Source: Mucilaginibacter_A sp050955045 (lineage in GTDB: Bacteria; Bacteroidota; Bacteroidia; Sphingobacteriales; Sphingobacteriaceae). From it: a stretch of 64,000 nt of DNA. Under the pieces are notes generated by a model, which saw only the letters and a program-made list of their open reading frames with translations, was not told the origin of the DNA and did no database searches. Positions 1 through 8,861 of this stretch are shown piece by piece (positions within the stretch are counted from its first letter, which is position 1; each line of letters begins with the position of its first letter). The translations under genes and the position numbers were made by a program. The DNA lies in the NCBI GenBank assembly GCA_050955045.1, contig JBPBQV010000030.1, forward strand, positions 62,001 to 126,000. The letters are read 5' to 3'.

Positions 1-713
1 CCGCTGATGGCACGTCCGGCTCCTGTGTTTAAAGCCTCAATGTTGATGGCCTGGTTACCAATAAATTGTAATATTTTATCTTGTCCAACTACGGGTTCAA
101 ATCCTGGAAAGTAAAACCGGCCATCTAAAGTGATAAATTCTTTATAAGCCGAAAGCGTAGAAAGTGCCAAAGAAGAATTAAACAATTTATCAGTAGTGAT
201 GATGATGTTGCGGCCATTAAACGGATCTCTGCCGCTGACGCCAGGTTTAGAAACCGGATCTTTAATATCCAGGATCTGGGTTTGTTTAGGCTCCGGATGC
301 TGCATATCAATATTAAAGATCATCTTTAATTTTTTGTATAAATCAACACGCCAGATGGAAAGATATTCACCGAAATCCTCTTCGTTGGTACCATTTTTTA
401 AAGTGTAAGTACCAGCCGTAAAAGCCAAATCGCCGTTGGCAGAAATACGGGCAATTTTGGGTATTGTAGTTAATTTATCAGTAGTTTTTGCGCTGCCGGT
501 ATAAAATGTTTTGGCAGAAACCGGTTCTGGTTTAAATACAAGCGCATCTGGTTCTACTACGGCAAGCATACCGTCTTTAATACTTTTTTGCGCAATAGTG
601 CGGTTAAGATCTTTTTCAACGTCTAATACTTGTTTTACTTGTGCTGCTTTTTGAGCTGAAGCCATCTGGTGAAAGCATAAAAAAGCTACAAAAGCAAGAG
701 ATATTTTTTTCAT
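1..713 (-). CDS. secreted tandem NTF2-like (DUF4440/SnoaL-type) protein, C-terminus cut by window edge
   Basis: An open frame runs leftwards from ATG at 711-713 to the window edge with no stop, so the C-terminus is missing. The start MKKISLAFVAF...ASAQ is a typical signal peptide cleaved near residue 21. Residues of about 30-160 have the look of a DUF4440/SnoaL-like domain: a stretch reading ARISANGDLAFTAGTY, followed by a glycine-containing strand and an IWRVD strand. From about residue 170 a second related unit seems to start (LFNSSLALST, then FYFPGFEPVVGQ). NTF2-like folds bind small ligands or act as enzymes. No catalytic role can be assigned. Likely periplasmic. Confidence 0.72.
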   Translation of the reverse strand, partial: MKKISLAFVAFLCFHQMASAQKAAQVKQVLDVEKDLNRTIAQKSIKDGMLAVVEPDALVFKPEPVSAKTFYTGSAKTTDKLTTIPKIARISANGDLAFTAGTYTLKNGTNEEDFGEYLSIWRVDLYKKLKMIFNIDMQHPEPKQTQILDIKDPVSKPGVSGRDPFNGRNIIITTDKLFNSSLALSTLSAYKEFITLDGRFYFPGFEPVVGQDKILQFIGNQAINIEALNTGAGRAIS

Positions 714-895
714 ATATAGTAACAAATGTGCCGCAAGTTATAAATTTTTTTTGCTGATGCGGCTGTTTTAAGTTGAACCAGTAATGGTTAATCTTTCGCG
801 GTTGTAGCATTAAACTACATCTGGAATGCTTTATTATGATTGTTAACAGCAGAAATTATATGCTAATGGAAATACCCGGAATTTTACAGAATTCA

Positions 896-910
896 CATAC
901 TGTTTTTATC
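896..910 (+). repeat. 15-bp word, GT class
   Basis: CATACTGTTTTTATC, ending two bases before the cysS stop codon in the gap between cysS and the NTF2-like gene. Confidence 0.75.
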
Positions 911-912
911 AT

Positions 913-2373
913 TTAAATTTTTGTCCAGGTTGTGCCTTCTTTGCTGTCTTTTAACTGATAGCCAACTTGTTGCAAGCCCAAACGGATTTTATCAGACGTA
1001 GCGTAATCCTGACTGATTTTTGCTTCGCTGCGCAGATTGATCACAAAATCCAGCACTTTTGGCAGTTCATCAGATGCGGCAGATTCATCTTTTAAACCTA
1101 AAACATCAACCACAAAATGCTGCAACACTAACTGTAAAATTTCGAGGTTGTGCTGATCAATTTTTAATTTCTGATCATTTACAGAATTTACAATCCGGCA
1201 AACTTCAAACAGTTCGGCAATTAAAACCGGACTGTTAAAATCATCATTCATCGCCTCATAGCATCTTTGCTGCAAAGGTTCTATGTCGATTTCTCCTTTT
1301 GCAGATGCTTTTAAATTAGATGCCATTGCAAAAGCATTCATCAGTCTTTTAAAACCTTTTTCTGAGGCTTCCAGTGCTTCGTTAGAAAAATCAAGCGTGC
1401 TTCGGTATTGCGCCTGCAACATAAAAAAGCGGACCGTCATCGGGCTATAACCTTTATTCAGCAACGAATGATTTCCAGAAAAAAGTTCTTCCGGTAAAAA
1501 GCTGTTACCTAAAGATTTAGACATTTTTTGCCCATTTACCGTAAGCATATTAGTATGAATCCAGTAATGAGCTGGCATTTTATCGCAGGCAGCTTCGTTT
1601 TGTGCAATCTCGTTGGTATGATGTGTTGGTGCCAAATCCATTCCGCCACCATGAATATCAAACTGTTCGCCTAGATATTTTTTACTCATAGCCGAACATT
1701 CCAGGTGCCAGCCCGGAAAACCAATGCTCCATGGAGAAGGCCATTTCATCAAATGTTCTGGCTTGGCTTTAATCCACAAAGCAAAATCGAGCTTGCCGTG
1801 TTTTTCTTCCTGTCCGCCCAGATTACGCGTATTGTTCAGCATATCTTCCAGATTCCGGTTGCTTAAAATACCGTAATTATGGTTTTGATTATATTTTTCT
1901 ACATCAAAATAAACAGAACCGTTCACTTCATAGGCCAAACCTTTTTCTAAAATAATTTTGACCAGTTCAATTTGTTCAATAATATGTCCGGTTGCAGTTG
2001 GTTCGATGCTGGGTGGTTTTACATTAAAAATCTGCATCACCTGATGAAAATCTACTGTATATTTTTGCACAATTTCCATCGGTTCCAGTTGTGCCAGTTT
2101 TGCTTTTTTGGAGATTTTATCTTCTCCTTCATCCGCATCACCTTCCAAATGGCCGGCATCGGTAATATTGCGTACGTAACGAACTTTATAATCCAAATGC
2201 GTTAGGTAACGAAAAATCAGATCAAAAGAAATAAATGTGCGGCAATTGCCTAAGTGCACATCGCTGTAAACGGTTGGGCCACAAACATACATGCCTACAA
2301 ATGGCGGGTTTATGGCTTTAAATTCTTCTTTTTTACGCGTTAAAGTATTGTAAATAAAAAGCTTTTGCTGCAT
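913..2373 (-). CDS. cysS: cysteinyl-tRNA synthetase
   Basis: Class I aminoacyl-tRNA synthetase that charges tRNA-Cys with cysteine in the cytoplasm. At 486 residues it has the normal family length. Visible signatures are the zinc-ligand region CGPTVYSDVH (about residues 31-40), the HLGN version of the HIGH motif (40-43), the WHLECSAMS and HHTNE zinc/substrate segments, and KMSKS near residue 283. The C-terminal third carries the DALR-type anticodon-binding helices. The ATG start directly precedes a standard N-terminus (MQQKLFIYNT). The neighbouring EEP gene lies 33 bp upstream on the same strand, so the two may be co-transcribed. Confidence 0.97.
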   Translation of the reverse strand: MQQKLFIYNTLTRKKEEFKAINPPFVGMYVCGPTVYSDVHLGNCRTFISFDLIFRYLTHLDYKVRYVRNITDAGHLEGDADEGEDKISKKAKLAQLEPMEIVQKYTVDFHQVMQIFNVKPPSIEPTATGHIIEQIELVKIILEKGLAYEVNGSVYFDVEKYNQNHNYGILSNRNLEDMLNNTRNLGGQEEKHGKLDFALWIKAKPEHLMKWPSPWSIGFPGWHLECSAMSKKYLGEQFDIHGGGMDLAPTHHTNEIAQNEAACDKMPAHYWIHTNMLTVNGQKMSKSLGNSFLPEELFSGNHSLLNKGYSPMTVRFFMLQAQYRSTLDFSNEALEASEKGFKRLMNAFAMASNLKASAKGEIDIEPLQQRCYEAMNDDFNSPVLIAELFEVCRIVNSVNDQKLKIDQHNLEILQLVLQHFVVDVLGLKDESAASDELPKVLDFVINLRSEAKISQDYATSDKIRLGLQQVGYQLKDSKEGTTWTKI

Positions 2374-2406
2374 CGGGCAAATTTAGATAAAAAGGTGGTT
2401 TTTTGC

Positions 2407-3528
2407 TTATTTCAACTGTAAATCGGCACGAACAGGATAATGATCAGAAAGTTTTTTCTTAAAAACTTTGTAATTAATCACTTCAAACCGAGGGCTTGGC
2501 AAGATATAATCAATTTGAAAATTAGGAAAATCGCCATTGTAAGTTGTACAAAATCCGTTTCCTTTTTCGCGGAAAGCATTTTTTAAACCGGCCGACATTT
2601 TATTAACGGCAAAAGAAGCAGGTGTATCGTTAAAATCACCGGCAATTATGAAAGGATAAGGCGAGGTTTTAGAATGATTTTTGACGAGATAAACCTGTTC
2701 GCTGCGTTTTAAAAAAGCATATTTTAGCTTATTTACAATTCTTTTGTACGAATGTAAATTAGATTCTTCTGCTTTAGAGACGCTATCAATCAGCTGATAA
2801 TCTTCGGGCATAAACTGTATGGATTGCAAATGCACGGCATAAACACGAATAATTCGGTCTGCTTTTTTTACATCAATAAAAATGCATTGATTGGTACTGT
2901 TTTTATCGGCTAATTGTATAGTTCCTTTATTTACAATCGGATATTTAGAAAAAGCAGCTATACCATTACCTTCATAATCAATATTATTTACCACAAACCG
3001 GTAATAATAATCGGTGTGCATTGTCTTTTTCAGTGAATCTATCATCGCAAATTCTCCTTTTTGCCGGGAGAAAAACTCCTGCATACAAATTACGTCGGGC
3101 TGCTCATCCTTAATTAATTGTAATATTTCTTTCCGTGTAGGTTTGGCACTGTTTACACCAACGCCAGAAAAACTGTGCACATTGTAAGTCATCAGCCTGA
3201 AATAATCTGGAGATGTTTTTAGTCCTTCAGGAGAAGTTGTACCGATGTTAAAACTGCTTACTAAATTGCTCCAGCCCAATAACACACAGATTAGCGGAAT
3301 AAAAATGATTTTATTGAAACGGATAAACCAGTATAAAATCAGGATCAAATTTGCAATAAGCAGCGGCGGATAAGCCAGGCCGAAAAAAGCAACCGGCCAG
3401 AAAGTACGCGGATCAATAAAGCTGGCCAGCAAACTCAGCAGGATAGAAACGGAAGCTATAACTGTAAAAAATAAAATTATTTTATCAAAAAAGTTTAGCT
3501 TTTTGGCTTGTTTAATCTTTGCTGGCAT
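2407..3528 (-). CDS. membrane-anchored endonuclease/exonuclease/phosphatase (EEP) family protein
   Basis: The first 90 or so residues hold three hydrophobic segments, so the catalytic part is tethered to the inner membrane. From about residue 111 the EEP fold is clear: TYNVH, the metal-binding Glu of CMQEFF, IIAGDFNDTP near 297, a QIDYI strand and the terminal LSDHYPV His motif. Enzymes of this fold cleave phosphodiesters in nucleic acids, inositides or phospholipids, and the substrate here is unknown. Its start overlaps the end of the upstream rhomboid gene by 17 bp. This points to translational coupling in a rhomboid-rhomboid-EEP unit. Confidence 0.88.
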   Translation of the reverse strand: MPAKIKQAKKLNFFDKIILFFTVIASVSILLSLLASFIDPRTFWPVAFFGLAYPPLLIANLILILYWFIRFNKIIFIPLICVLLGWSNLVSSFNIGTTSPEGLKTSPDYFRLMTYNVHSFSGVGVNSAKPTRKEILQLIKDEQPDVICMQEFFSRQKGEFAMIDSLKKTMHTDYYYRFVVNNIDYEGNGIAAFSKYPIVNKGTIQLADKNSTNQCIFIDVKKADRIIRVYAVHLQSIQFMPEDYQLIDSVSKAEESNLHSYKRIVNKLKYAFLKRSEQVYLVKNHSKTSPYPFIIAGDFNDTPASFAVNKMSAGLKNAFREKGNGFCTTYNGDFPNFQIDYILPSPRFEVINYKVFKKKLSDHYPVRADLQLK

Positions 3529-4360
3529 TGAACAGGGTTTCCTTTTCTTTTTTAGTGAGGCTACTGTAGCCGGACTGCGAAATTTTATCTAATAACAAAT
3601 CAATTTCTTCTTCTTTTGAGCGAGTTGTGATGCTGCTTTTAGCATAGTTTTTTGATACCACCTGCAAGGTTTTCGGTTTAGCAAAACGCTGGAAAGCCTG
3701 ACCAAGCATTGTGCTACCTTGTAAATGTTTGATATAAAAAAAGCCTGCCAATGCACCGCCAATATGCGAAATTTCGCCGCCGGCATTTGGGCCGGTAATG
3801 CTGATTAGATCAAACAAAACATAAAATAAAGCAATCCATTTTAGTTTTACAGAACCCAAAAACATCATTTGTATGGTATAATCCGGAAGCAAAGTTGCCG
3901 TTGCCACAATAATTGACATTACCGCTGCCGAAGCGCCCACCGTAGTAGATACTGTTTTTACATCAGCAAAAAGCGGAAAAATATTGTAAAAAGTTACATA
4001 TAAAAAAGCACCTGCCAAGCCGCCGATAATATATAAATCCACTAATTTTTTGCCGCCCAGATATTCCTGAAAAATGCTGCCCATCCAATAAAACCACAAC
4101 ATGTTAAACAGGATGTGGAAAAAACCTGAATGTAAAAACATGTAGGTAAACGGTGTCCAGAAACGGATCAATAATTTTGGCAGATACGATGGAACCGCCA
4201 AATAATCATTTAATGTACTGGCGATGGCTGCATTGCGGGTAGTTAGCATTTCGATTACGCCCAGCAAGCTCAGAAACAAAAAAATGATGACGTTAACACC
4301 TATCAGCAAGTTCAGCCGGTTTCCAGAACGGAATACTTGTGTACGAATCTCCTCCCACAT
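3512..4360 (-). CDS. rhomboid-family intramembrane serine protease (GASA variant)
   Basis: A 282-residue polytopic membrane protein. It has the rhomboid HSGFFHILFNM helix (residues 77-87), the serine loop VGASAAV with candidate nucleophile Ser144, and SHIGGALAG with catalytic His199. The usual GxSG reads GASA here, a conservative change, so activity is likely but not certain. About 65 charged residues follow the last membrane segment as a cytoplasmic tail. It lies 45 bp downstream of a second, canonical rhomboid. Rhomboids cleave transmembrane helices within the bilayer, and the substrates are not predictable here. Confidence 0.9.
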   Translation of the reverse strand: MWEEIRTQVFRSGNRLNLLIGVNVIIFLFLSLLGVIEMLTTRNAAIASTLNDYLAVPSYLPKLLIRFWTPFTYMFLHSGFFHILFNMLWFYWMGSIFQEYLGGKKLVDLYIIGGLAGAFLYVTFYNIFPLFADVKTVSTTVGASAAVMSIIVATATLLPDYTIQMMFLGSVKLKWIALFYVLFDLISITGPNAGGEISHIGGALAGFFYIKHLQGSTMLGQAFQRFAKPKTLQVVSKNYAKSSITTRSKEEEIDLLLDKISQSGYSSLTKKEKETLFNASKD

Positions 4361-4405
4361 AAAAACTATCAGTTTAAAACATTTTTATTTTATAACGATG
4401 GATTA

Positions 4406-5116
4406 TCAATAATCGTTTGCCCGATGCAAACGCCAAACTTTCAATAAAATATAACCAAACAAAGCACCACCTAAATGAGCAAAATGAGCAACAGAATCTC
4501 CTTGATGCTGGCTTAATCCTAAATACAATTCAACCACAATATAGCCAATTACGGCATATTTTGCTTTGATTGGGATTGGAATCAGCATAATATATAAATT
4601 CGTTTCTGAGTACAGTACACCAAAGGCTACCAGAATTCCAAACAACGCACCGGATGCACCAACCATCGGCTCAGAATAAATGGCTTGTAGTCTATGAATA
4701 GTTTCGGGCGTGATGCCAGAAGTCAAAGCCGGATTAAAAGTAAAACTACCCAACATACCATGCACTTCTATCGCCTGCACCAGCATTTGCAAGGCAAGCG
4801 CACCTAAACCGGTAATAAAGTAATAATTGAAAAACCGCTTCGAACCCATAAAATACTCGATAGCAGGGCCAAACATATACAAGGCGAACATATTGAAGAA
4901 AATATGCGTCCAGCCGCCGTGCATAAACATGTAAGTGATGATTTGCCAAACTCTAAAATACGGCGAATCAAAATAAAATGCACCCAAGTAATAAGCCAGT
5001 TGGATACCGGATTGTTCAAAAACCAAAGTGGCAATAAAGAATATAACATTAATAATCAGCAGGTTTTTTACAACAGGCGACAGGTTGGCTAAAGGCGATT
5101 GTCCGAATAAATTCAT
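4406..5116 (-). CDS. rhomboid-family intramembrane serine protease
   Basis: A 236-residue membrane protein with a complete rhomboid catalytic set: HGGWTHIFFNM (residues 67-77), GASGALFG with Ser155, and AHLGGALFG with His214. It is immediately downstream of mutL (27 bp) on the same strand and upstream of the GASA rhomboid. Paired rhomboids following mutL look like a local tandem duplication with divergence. The ATG start gives a short cytoplasmic N-terminus before the first membrane helix, as expected for the family. Confidence 0.93.
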   Translation of the reverse strand: MNLFGQSPLANLSPVVKNLLIINVIFFIATLVFEQSGIQLAYYLGAFYFDSPYFRVWQIITYMFMHGGWTHIFFNMFALYMFGPAIEYFMGSKRFFNYYFITGLGALALQMLVQAIEVHGMLGSFTFNPALTSGITPETIHRLQAIYSEPMVGASGALFGILVAFGVLYSETNLYIMLIPIPIKAKYAVIGYIVVELYLGLSQHQGDSVAHFAHLGGALFGYILLKVWRLHRANDY

Positions 5117-5133
5117 GGTTTTTGCAGAAGCGT

Positions 5134-5148
5134 GATGCTTCTTTTATC
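5134..5148 (+). repeat. 15-bp word, TC class, exact
   Basis: GATGCTTCTTTTATC spans the mutL stop codon (5144-5146), so part of the word is also the end of the gene. Confidence 0.85.
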
Positions 5149-7003
5149 GATCAAATTTTTGAAAAAGCTCTTCTAAAGTATAAGTAATGATAACGGGTTT
5201 GCCATTGAGCGAAACATTTGGCATCTGGCAGGCAAATAATTGATCAATCAGCTGGTTCATTTCCTCCAGCGAAAAACGTGTTCCGGAATTTACAGCTGCA
5301 TTTTTTGCAAGCGTTCTGGCCAGGTTATCGTGTTTGCTTAGCTTTAAATCCGACTGGTTATTTTTAAAGCCTTCCAGCAGCTTGTCCAGCATTTCGTTTT
5401 CGTTGGCTTTGGTTAATTCTGCCGGAACGCCTTCTACAATTACGGTGTTTTTGCCAAACTCGCGGATGTCAAAACCAAGCGCGCGCACATCGTTCCATAA
5501 ACTTTTCAGCATTTCAAAATCTGAAGTGCTCATGCTGATGCTTTGCGGAAACAACATTTGCTGACTAACGCCGGAATGGTTTTCCAGCTGAATCAAAAAA
5601 CGTTCATACAAAATCCGTTCGTGCGCCGCTTGCTGGTCAATCAGCATAAAACCCGATTTTATTTGCGATAAAATAAACCGGTTATGGATCTGAAACAACT
5701 GTCGTTCGCTGGATTTAATCAACTGGCGGTTATCTACCGAAATTCCTCTTTGCTGCGTATCAATTTCCTGCTGTTCAGCAATTTTTCCTTGCGTGATGGC
5801 GTACAAAGTATCCCAGTTTTGTACAAAATCCGGTTTGCGCCGCTCGGCAGAACTGCGGATGAAAGATTTATCAGTTACTGTTTTTACCTCCTCAGAAAAG
5901 GGATTAAAATCCGGATTGAATTTGATATCCGGCGACTTAATTTGATCCAACGGTTTGTGGCTGATCATCTGGTCGAAACCTGTTTCCCGGTCAAAATCCA
6001 GCGTTGGCGTAATATTGTACTGCCCCAAAGCACGTTTTACAGCCGAACGGATGATGGCGTAAATCGCTTTTTCGTCCTGGTATTTAATTTCTGTTTTTGT
6101 GGGATGAACGTTGATGTCGATTTTAGCCGGATCAATCGTGATAAACAACACGTAAAGCGGAAAACTATCATCCTGCAACAACTCCTGAAAAGCAGATGAA
6201 ACCGCGTGGTTCAAATAATTGTCCCGGATAAATCGATTGTTTACAAAAAAGAATTGCTCGCCGCGGGTTTTGCGTGCAAACTCTGGTTTCCCAACAAAAC
6301 CTTGTAATTTGATGATGGAAGTATCTTCCTGCACCGGCACCAGTTTCTGGTTGTAATTATTGCCAAACAGATGCACAATCCGCTGTTTTAAACTTGCAGC
6401 TGGCAGATGAAAAACTTCCTGTCCGTCGTGGTGCAGCGTAAAAAACAGCTGTGGATTAGCCAAAGCAACACGCTGAAATTCGTCGATGATATGACGTGTT
6501 TCTATCGAATTACCTTTTAAAAAGTTGCGACGTGCGGGCGTATTGTAAAACAGATTTTTGATGCAAACAGAAGTTCCGGCGGCGGTAGCGCAAGCTTCCT
6601 GACTGGTAATTTCTGAAGCTTCTATAAAAATATGCGTACCCAATTCATCTTCAAAACGGCGTGTTTTCAGCTCAATCTGCGCTATGGCAGCAATCGCAGC
6701 CATCGCTTCTCCACGAAAACCCATCGTTCGGATGGCAAATAAATCATCCGCTTTGCGGATTTTTGAAGTAGCGTGCCGTTCAAAGCACATTCGGGCATCT
6801 GTAAAACTCATGCCGCAACCGTTATCAATCACCTGAATCAGGGCTTTTCCGGCATCTTTAATAATCAGCTGGATTTTATCAGCACCAGAATCAACCGCAT
6901 TTTCAAGTAGTTCTTTTACAGCTGATGCCGGGCGTTGTACCACTTCACCTGCGGCAATCTGGTTGGCAACGGCATCAGGCAAAAGATGGATAATATCAGA
7001 CAT
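5144..7003 (-). CDS. mutL: DNA mismatch repair protein MutL
   Basis: GHKL ATPase that couples MutS mismatch recognition to strand incision. At 619 residues it has the normal length. The N-terminal ATPase motifs are intact: ELLENAVDSGAD (31-42), DNGCGM (about 59-64) and GFRGEAM near 93, followed by the transducer NxxFxxxNVHPTK region. The C-terminal dimerisation domain contains DQQAAHERILYE, matching the DQHA(x)2E(x)4E endonuclease metal site except Gln for His, so latent nickase activity is plausible. No mutS is present in the window. It appears to head a unit with the downstream rhomboids. Confidence 0.97.
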   Translation of the reverse strand: MSDIIHLLPDAVANQIAAGEVVQRPASAVKELLENAVDSGADKIQLIIKDAGKALIQVIDNGCGMSFTDARMCFERHATSKIRKADDLFAIRTMGFRGEAMAAIAAIAQIELKTRRFEDELGTHIFIEASEITSQEACATAAGTSVCIKNLFYNTPARRNFLKGNSIETRHIIDEFQRVALANPQLFFTLHHDGQEVFHLPAASLKQRIVHLFGNNYNQKLVPVQEDTSIIKLQGFVGKPEFARKTRGEQFFFVNNRFIRDNYLNHAVSSAFQELLQDDSFPLYVLFITIDPAKIDINVHPTKTEIKYQDEKAIYAIIRSAVKRALGQYNITPTLDFDRETGFDQMISHKPLDQIKSPDIKFNPDFNPFSEEVKTVTDKSFIRSSAERRKPDFVQNWDTLYAITQGKIAEQQEIDTQQRGISVDNRQLIKSSERQLFQIHNRFILSQIKSGFMLIDQQAAHERILYERFLIQLENHSGVSQQMLFPQSISMSTSDFEMLKSLWNDVRALGFDIREFGKNTVIVEGVPAELTKANENEMLDKLLEGFKNNQSDLKLSKHDNLARTLAKNAAVNSGTRFSLEEMNQLIDQLFACQMPNVSLNGKPVIITYTLEELFQKFDR

Positions 7004-7169
7004 TAATCTTCCTCAATTCTATTTTGATGCTAAATTAAAAAAATGATCGCATAACTTCGCAGCTTTGCCGGGCAGATGTAGCTTTGCGCCGCTTTTAATT
7101 AGCTTGGAATGACAAATATTTATGCTGATCAAACTAAAATAAATTTAAGTGGCAGCTTATAAAAATTGA

Positions 7170-8861
7170 ATGAATAAATTGTGTATGAATATTTCCTTAC
7201 CATCAAAAAATAAATTTATCGCCATAAAAACAGTATGTGTTTCGATGCTTCTTTTACTGGCAATTTCTTGTCAGCAAAAAAAAGAATACAACGCAGATTT
7301 ATTAATTAAAAATGCCCGAGTTTACACAGTTGATCAGCAATTTACTGTTGCAGAAGCTTTTGTGGTGAGAGATGGAAAAATTGTAGCTGTTGGTAAAACG
7401 GATGAGCTGGAGAAAAAATACCTTGCAAAAATAGTAATTGATGCAGCCGGAAAAGCAATTTATCCTGGTTTTATTGATGCACATACGCACTTTTACAGAT
7501 ATGGAATTGATTTACAAGCTGTTGATTTAAAGGCAATAAACAGCTGGAGTGCAATTGTAGATTCTGTAAAGCATTTTGCAGAAGTTAATACGGAAGGTTG
7601 GATTATCGGCAACGGCTGGGACCAGAACTTGTGGAAAGTGAAACAGTTCCCCAAAAAACAATTATTAGACAGCTTGTTTCCGGTGCGGCCGGTTTTACTG
7701 ACGCGGATAGACGGACATGCGGCCATTGCTAACCAGGCAGCTTTAAATATTGCCGGGATCAAACCAACCCAGAAAATAGCCGGCGGACAAATTGAAACGG
7801 TTGCCGGAAAACTGACTGGGATTTTGGTTGATAACGCTGTTAATTTAGTAACACATAAAATTCCGGTTTTAACAGACGATCAAACAAATAATGCTTTTTT
7901 ACAGGCGCAGCAAAAATGTTTTGCGGTAGGTTTAACCAGCGTTGCGGATTGCGGTCTGGATTATCCTTTAGTAAACAACATCCGGCAGTTGCAAAACCGC
8001 GGCGATTTAAAAATGCGAATTTTCGTGATGCTTTCTGATAATCAGCCAAATTTGGATTTTCTGTTTCGCAACGGAGCCATCAAAACGCCGCGTTTAAATG
8101 TAAGTTCTATAAAAGTTTATGCGGATGGTGCTTTGGGTTCGAGAGGCGCGTGTTTGTTAAAATCCTATTCCGATCAACCCAAATGGAACGGTTTTTTACG
8201 GAGTCCGCAAAAGCATTTTCAGGATTTGGCCGTGCAACTGGCGGCAAAAGGTTTCCAGATGTGTACACATGCAATTGGCGACTCTGCAAACCGCGCCATG
8301 CTTAAAATTTATGCAGGTGTTTTAAAAGGAAAAAATGATCGCCGCTGGCGGATAGAGCACGCTCAGATTATTGATCCGGCAGATTTTAAATATTTTGGAG
8401 AGAACAATATCATTCCGTCAGTACAACCAACGCACGCCACTTCTGATATGAATTGGGCCGTACAACGTTTAGGAAAAACACGTATAAAAACAGCATATGC
8501 TTATCAGCAATTGCTACAGCAAAATGGCTGGCTGCCGTTGGGAACAGATTTTCCGGTAGAAAATATCAGTCCGTTTTACACCTTTTATGCAGCCGTAGAA
8601 CGGAAAGATTTAAAAGGATTGCCAGCAGGCGGTTTCCAGAAAGAAAATGCTTTAACACGAGAACAAGCTATCCGCGGAATGACGATCTGGGCAGCAAAAG
8701 CAAGTTTTCAGGAAAAAGAAAAAGGAAGCATTGAACCCGGAAAATTTGCTGATTTTGTGATACTGGACAAAGATTTAATGAAAGCAAAAGGCAGCGAATT
8801 GCCTCAAATTAAAGTGCTCAAAACTTATATCAACGGAGAAAATGTATATCAAAAGCATTAA
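7170..8861 (+). CDS. amidohydrolase family lipoprotein (YtcJ-like)
   Basis: Metal-dependent hydrolase of the Amidohydro_3/YtcJ type. The N-terminus is a lipoprotein signal with a LAISC lipobox (Cys about residue 34), so it is exported and lipid-anchored. The metal site starts with FIDAHTHF near residue 100; a VYADGALGSRGA loop and a C-terminal LGTDFPVEN Asp motif complete the fold. ATG at 7185 is an alternative start with the same signal peptide. Substrates of such enzymes are amides or carbamates, and none can be named here. It overlaps the next gene by 20 bp, implying coupled expression. The signal-peptide codons contain two copies of the 15-bp word (7223 and 7244). Confidence 0.87.
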   Translation: MNKLCMNISLPSKNKFIAIKTVCVSMLLLLAISCQQKKEYNADLLIKNARVYTVDQQFTVAEAFVVRDGKIVAVGKTDELEKKYLAKIVIDAAGKAIYPGFIDAHTHFYRYGIDLQAVDLKAINSWSAIVDSVKHFAEVNTEGWIIGNGWDQNLWKVKQFPKKQLLDSLFPVRPVLLTRIDGHAAIANQAALNIAGIKPTQKIAGGQIETVAGKLTGILVDNAVNLVTHKIPVLTDDQTNNAFLQAQQKCFAVGLTSVADCGLDYPLVNNIRQLQNRGDLKMRIFVMLSDNQPNLDFLFRNGAIKTPRLNVSSIKVYADGALGSRGACLLKSYSDQPKWNGFLRSPQKHFQDLAVQLAAKGFQMCTHAIGDSANRAMLKIYAGVLKGKNDRRWRIEHAQIIDPADFKYFGENNIIPSVQPTHATSDMNWAVQRLGKTRIKTAYAYQQLLQQNGWLPLGTDFPVENISPFYTFYAAVERKDLKGLPAGGFQKENALTREQAIRGMTIWAAKASFQEKEKGSIEPGKFADFVILDKDLMKAKGSELPQIKVLKTYINGENVYQKH

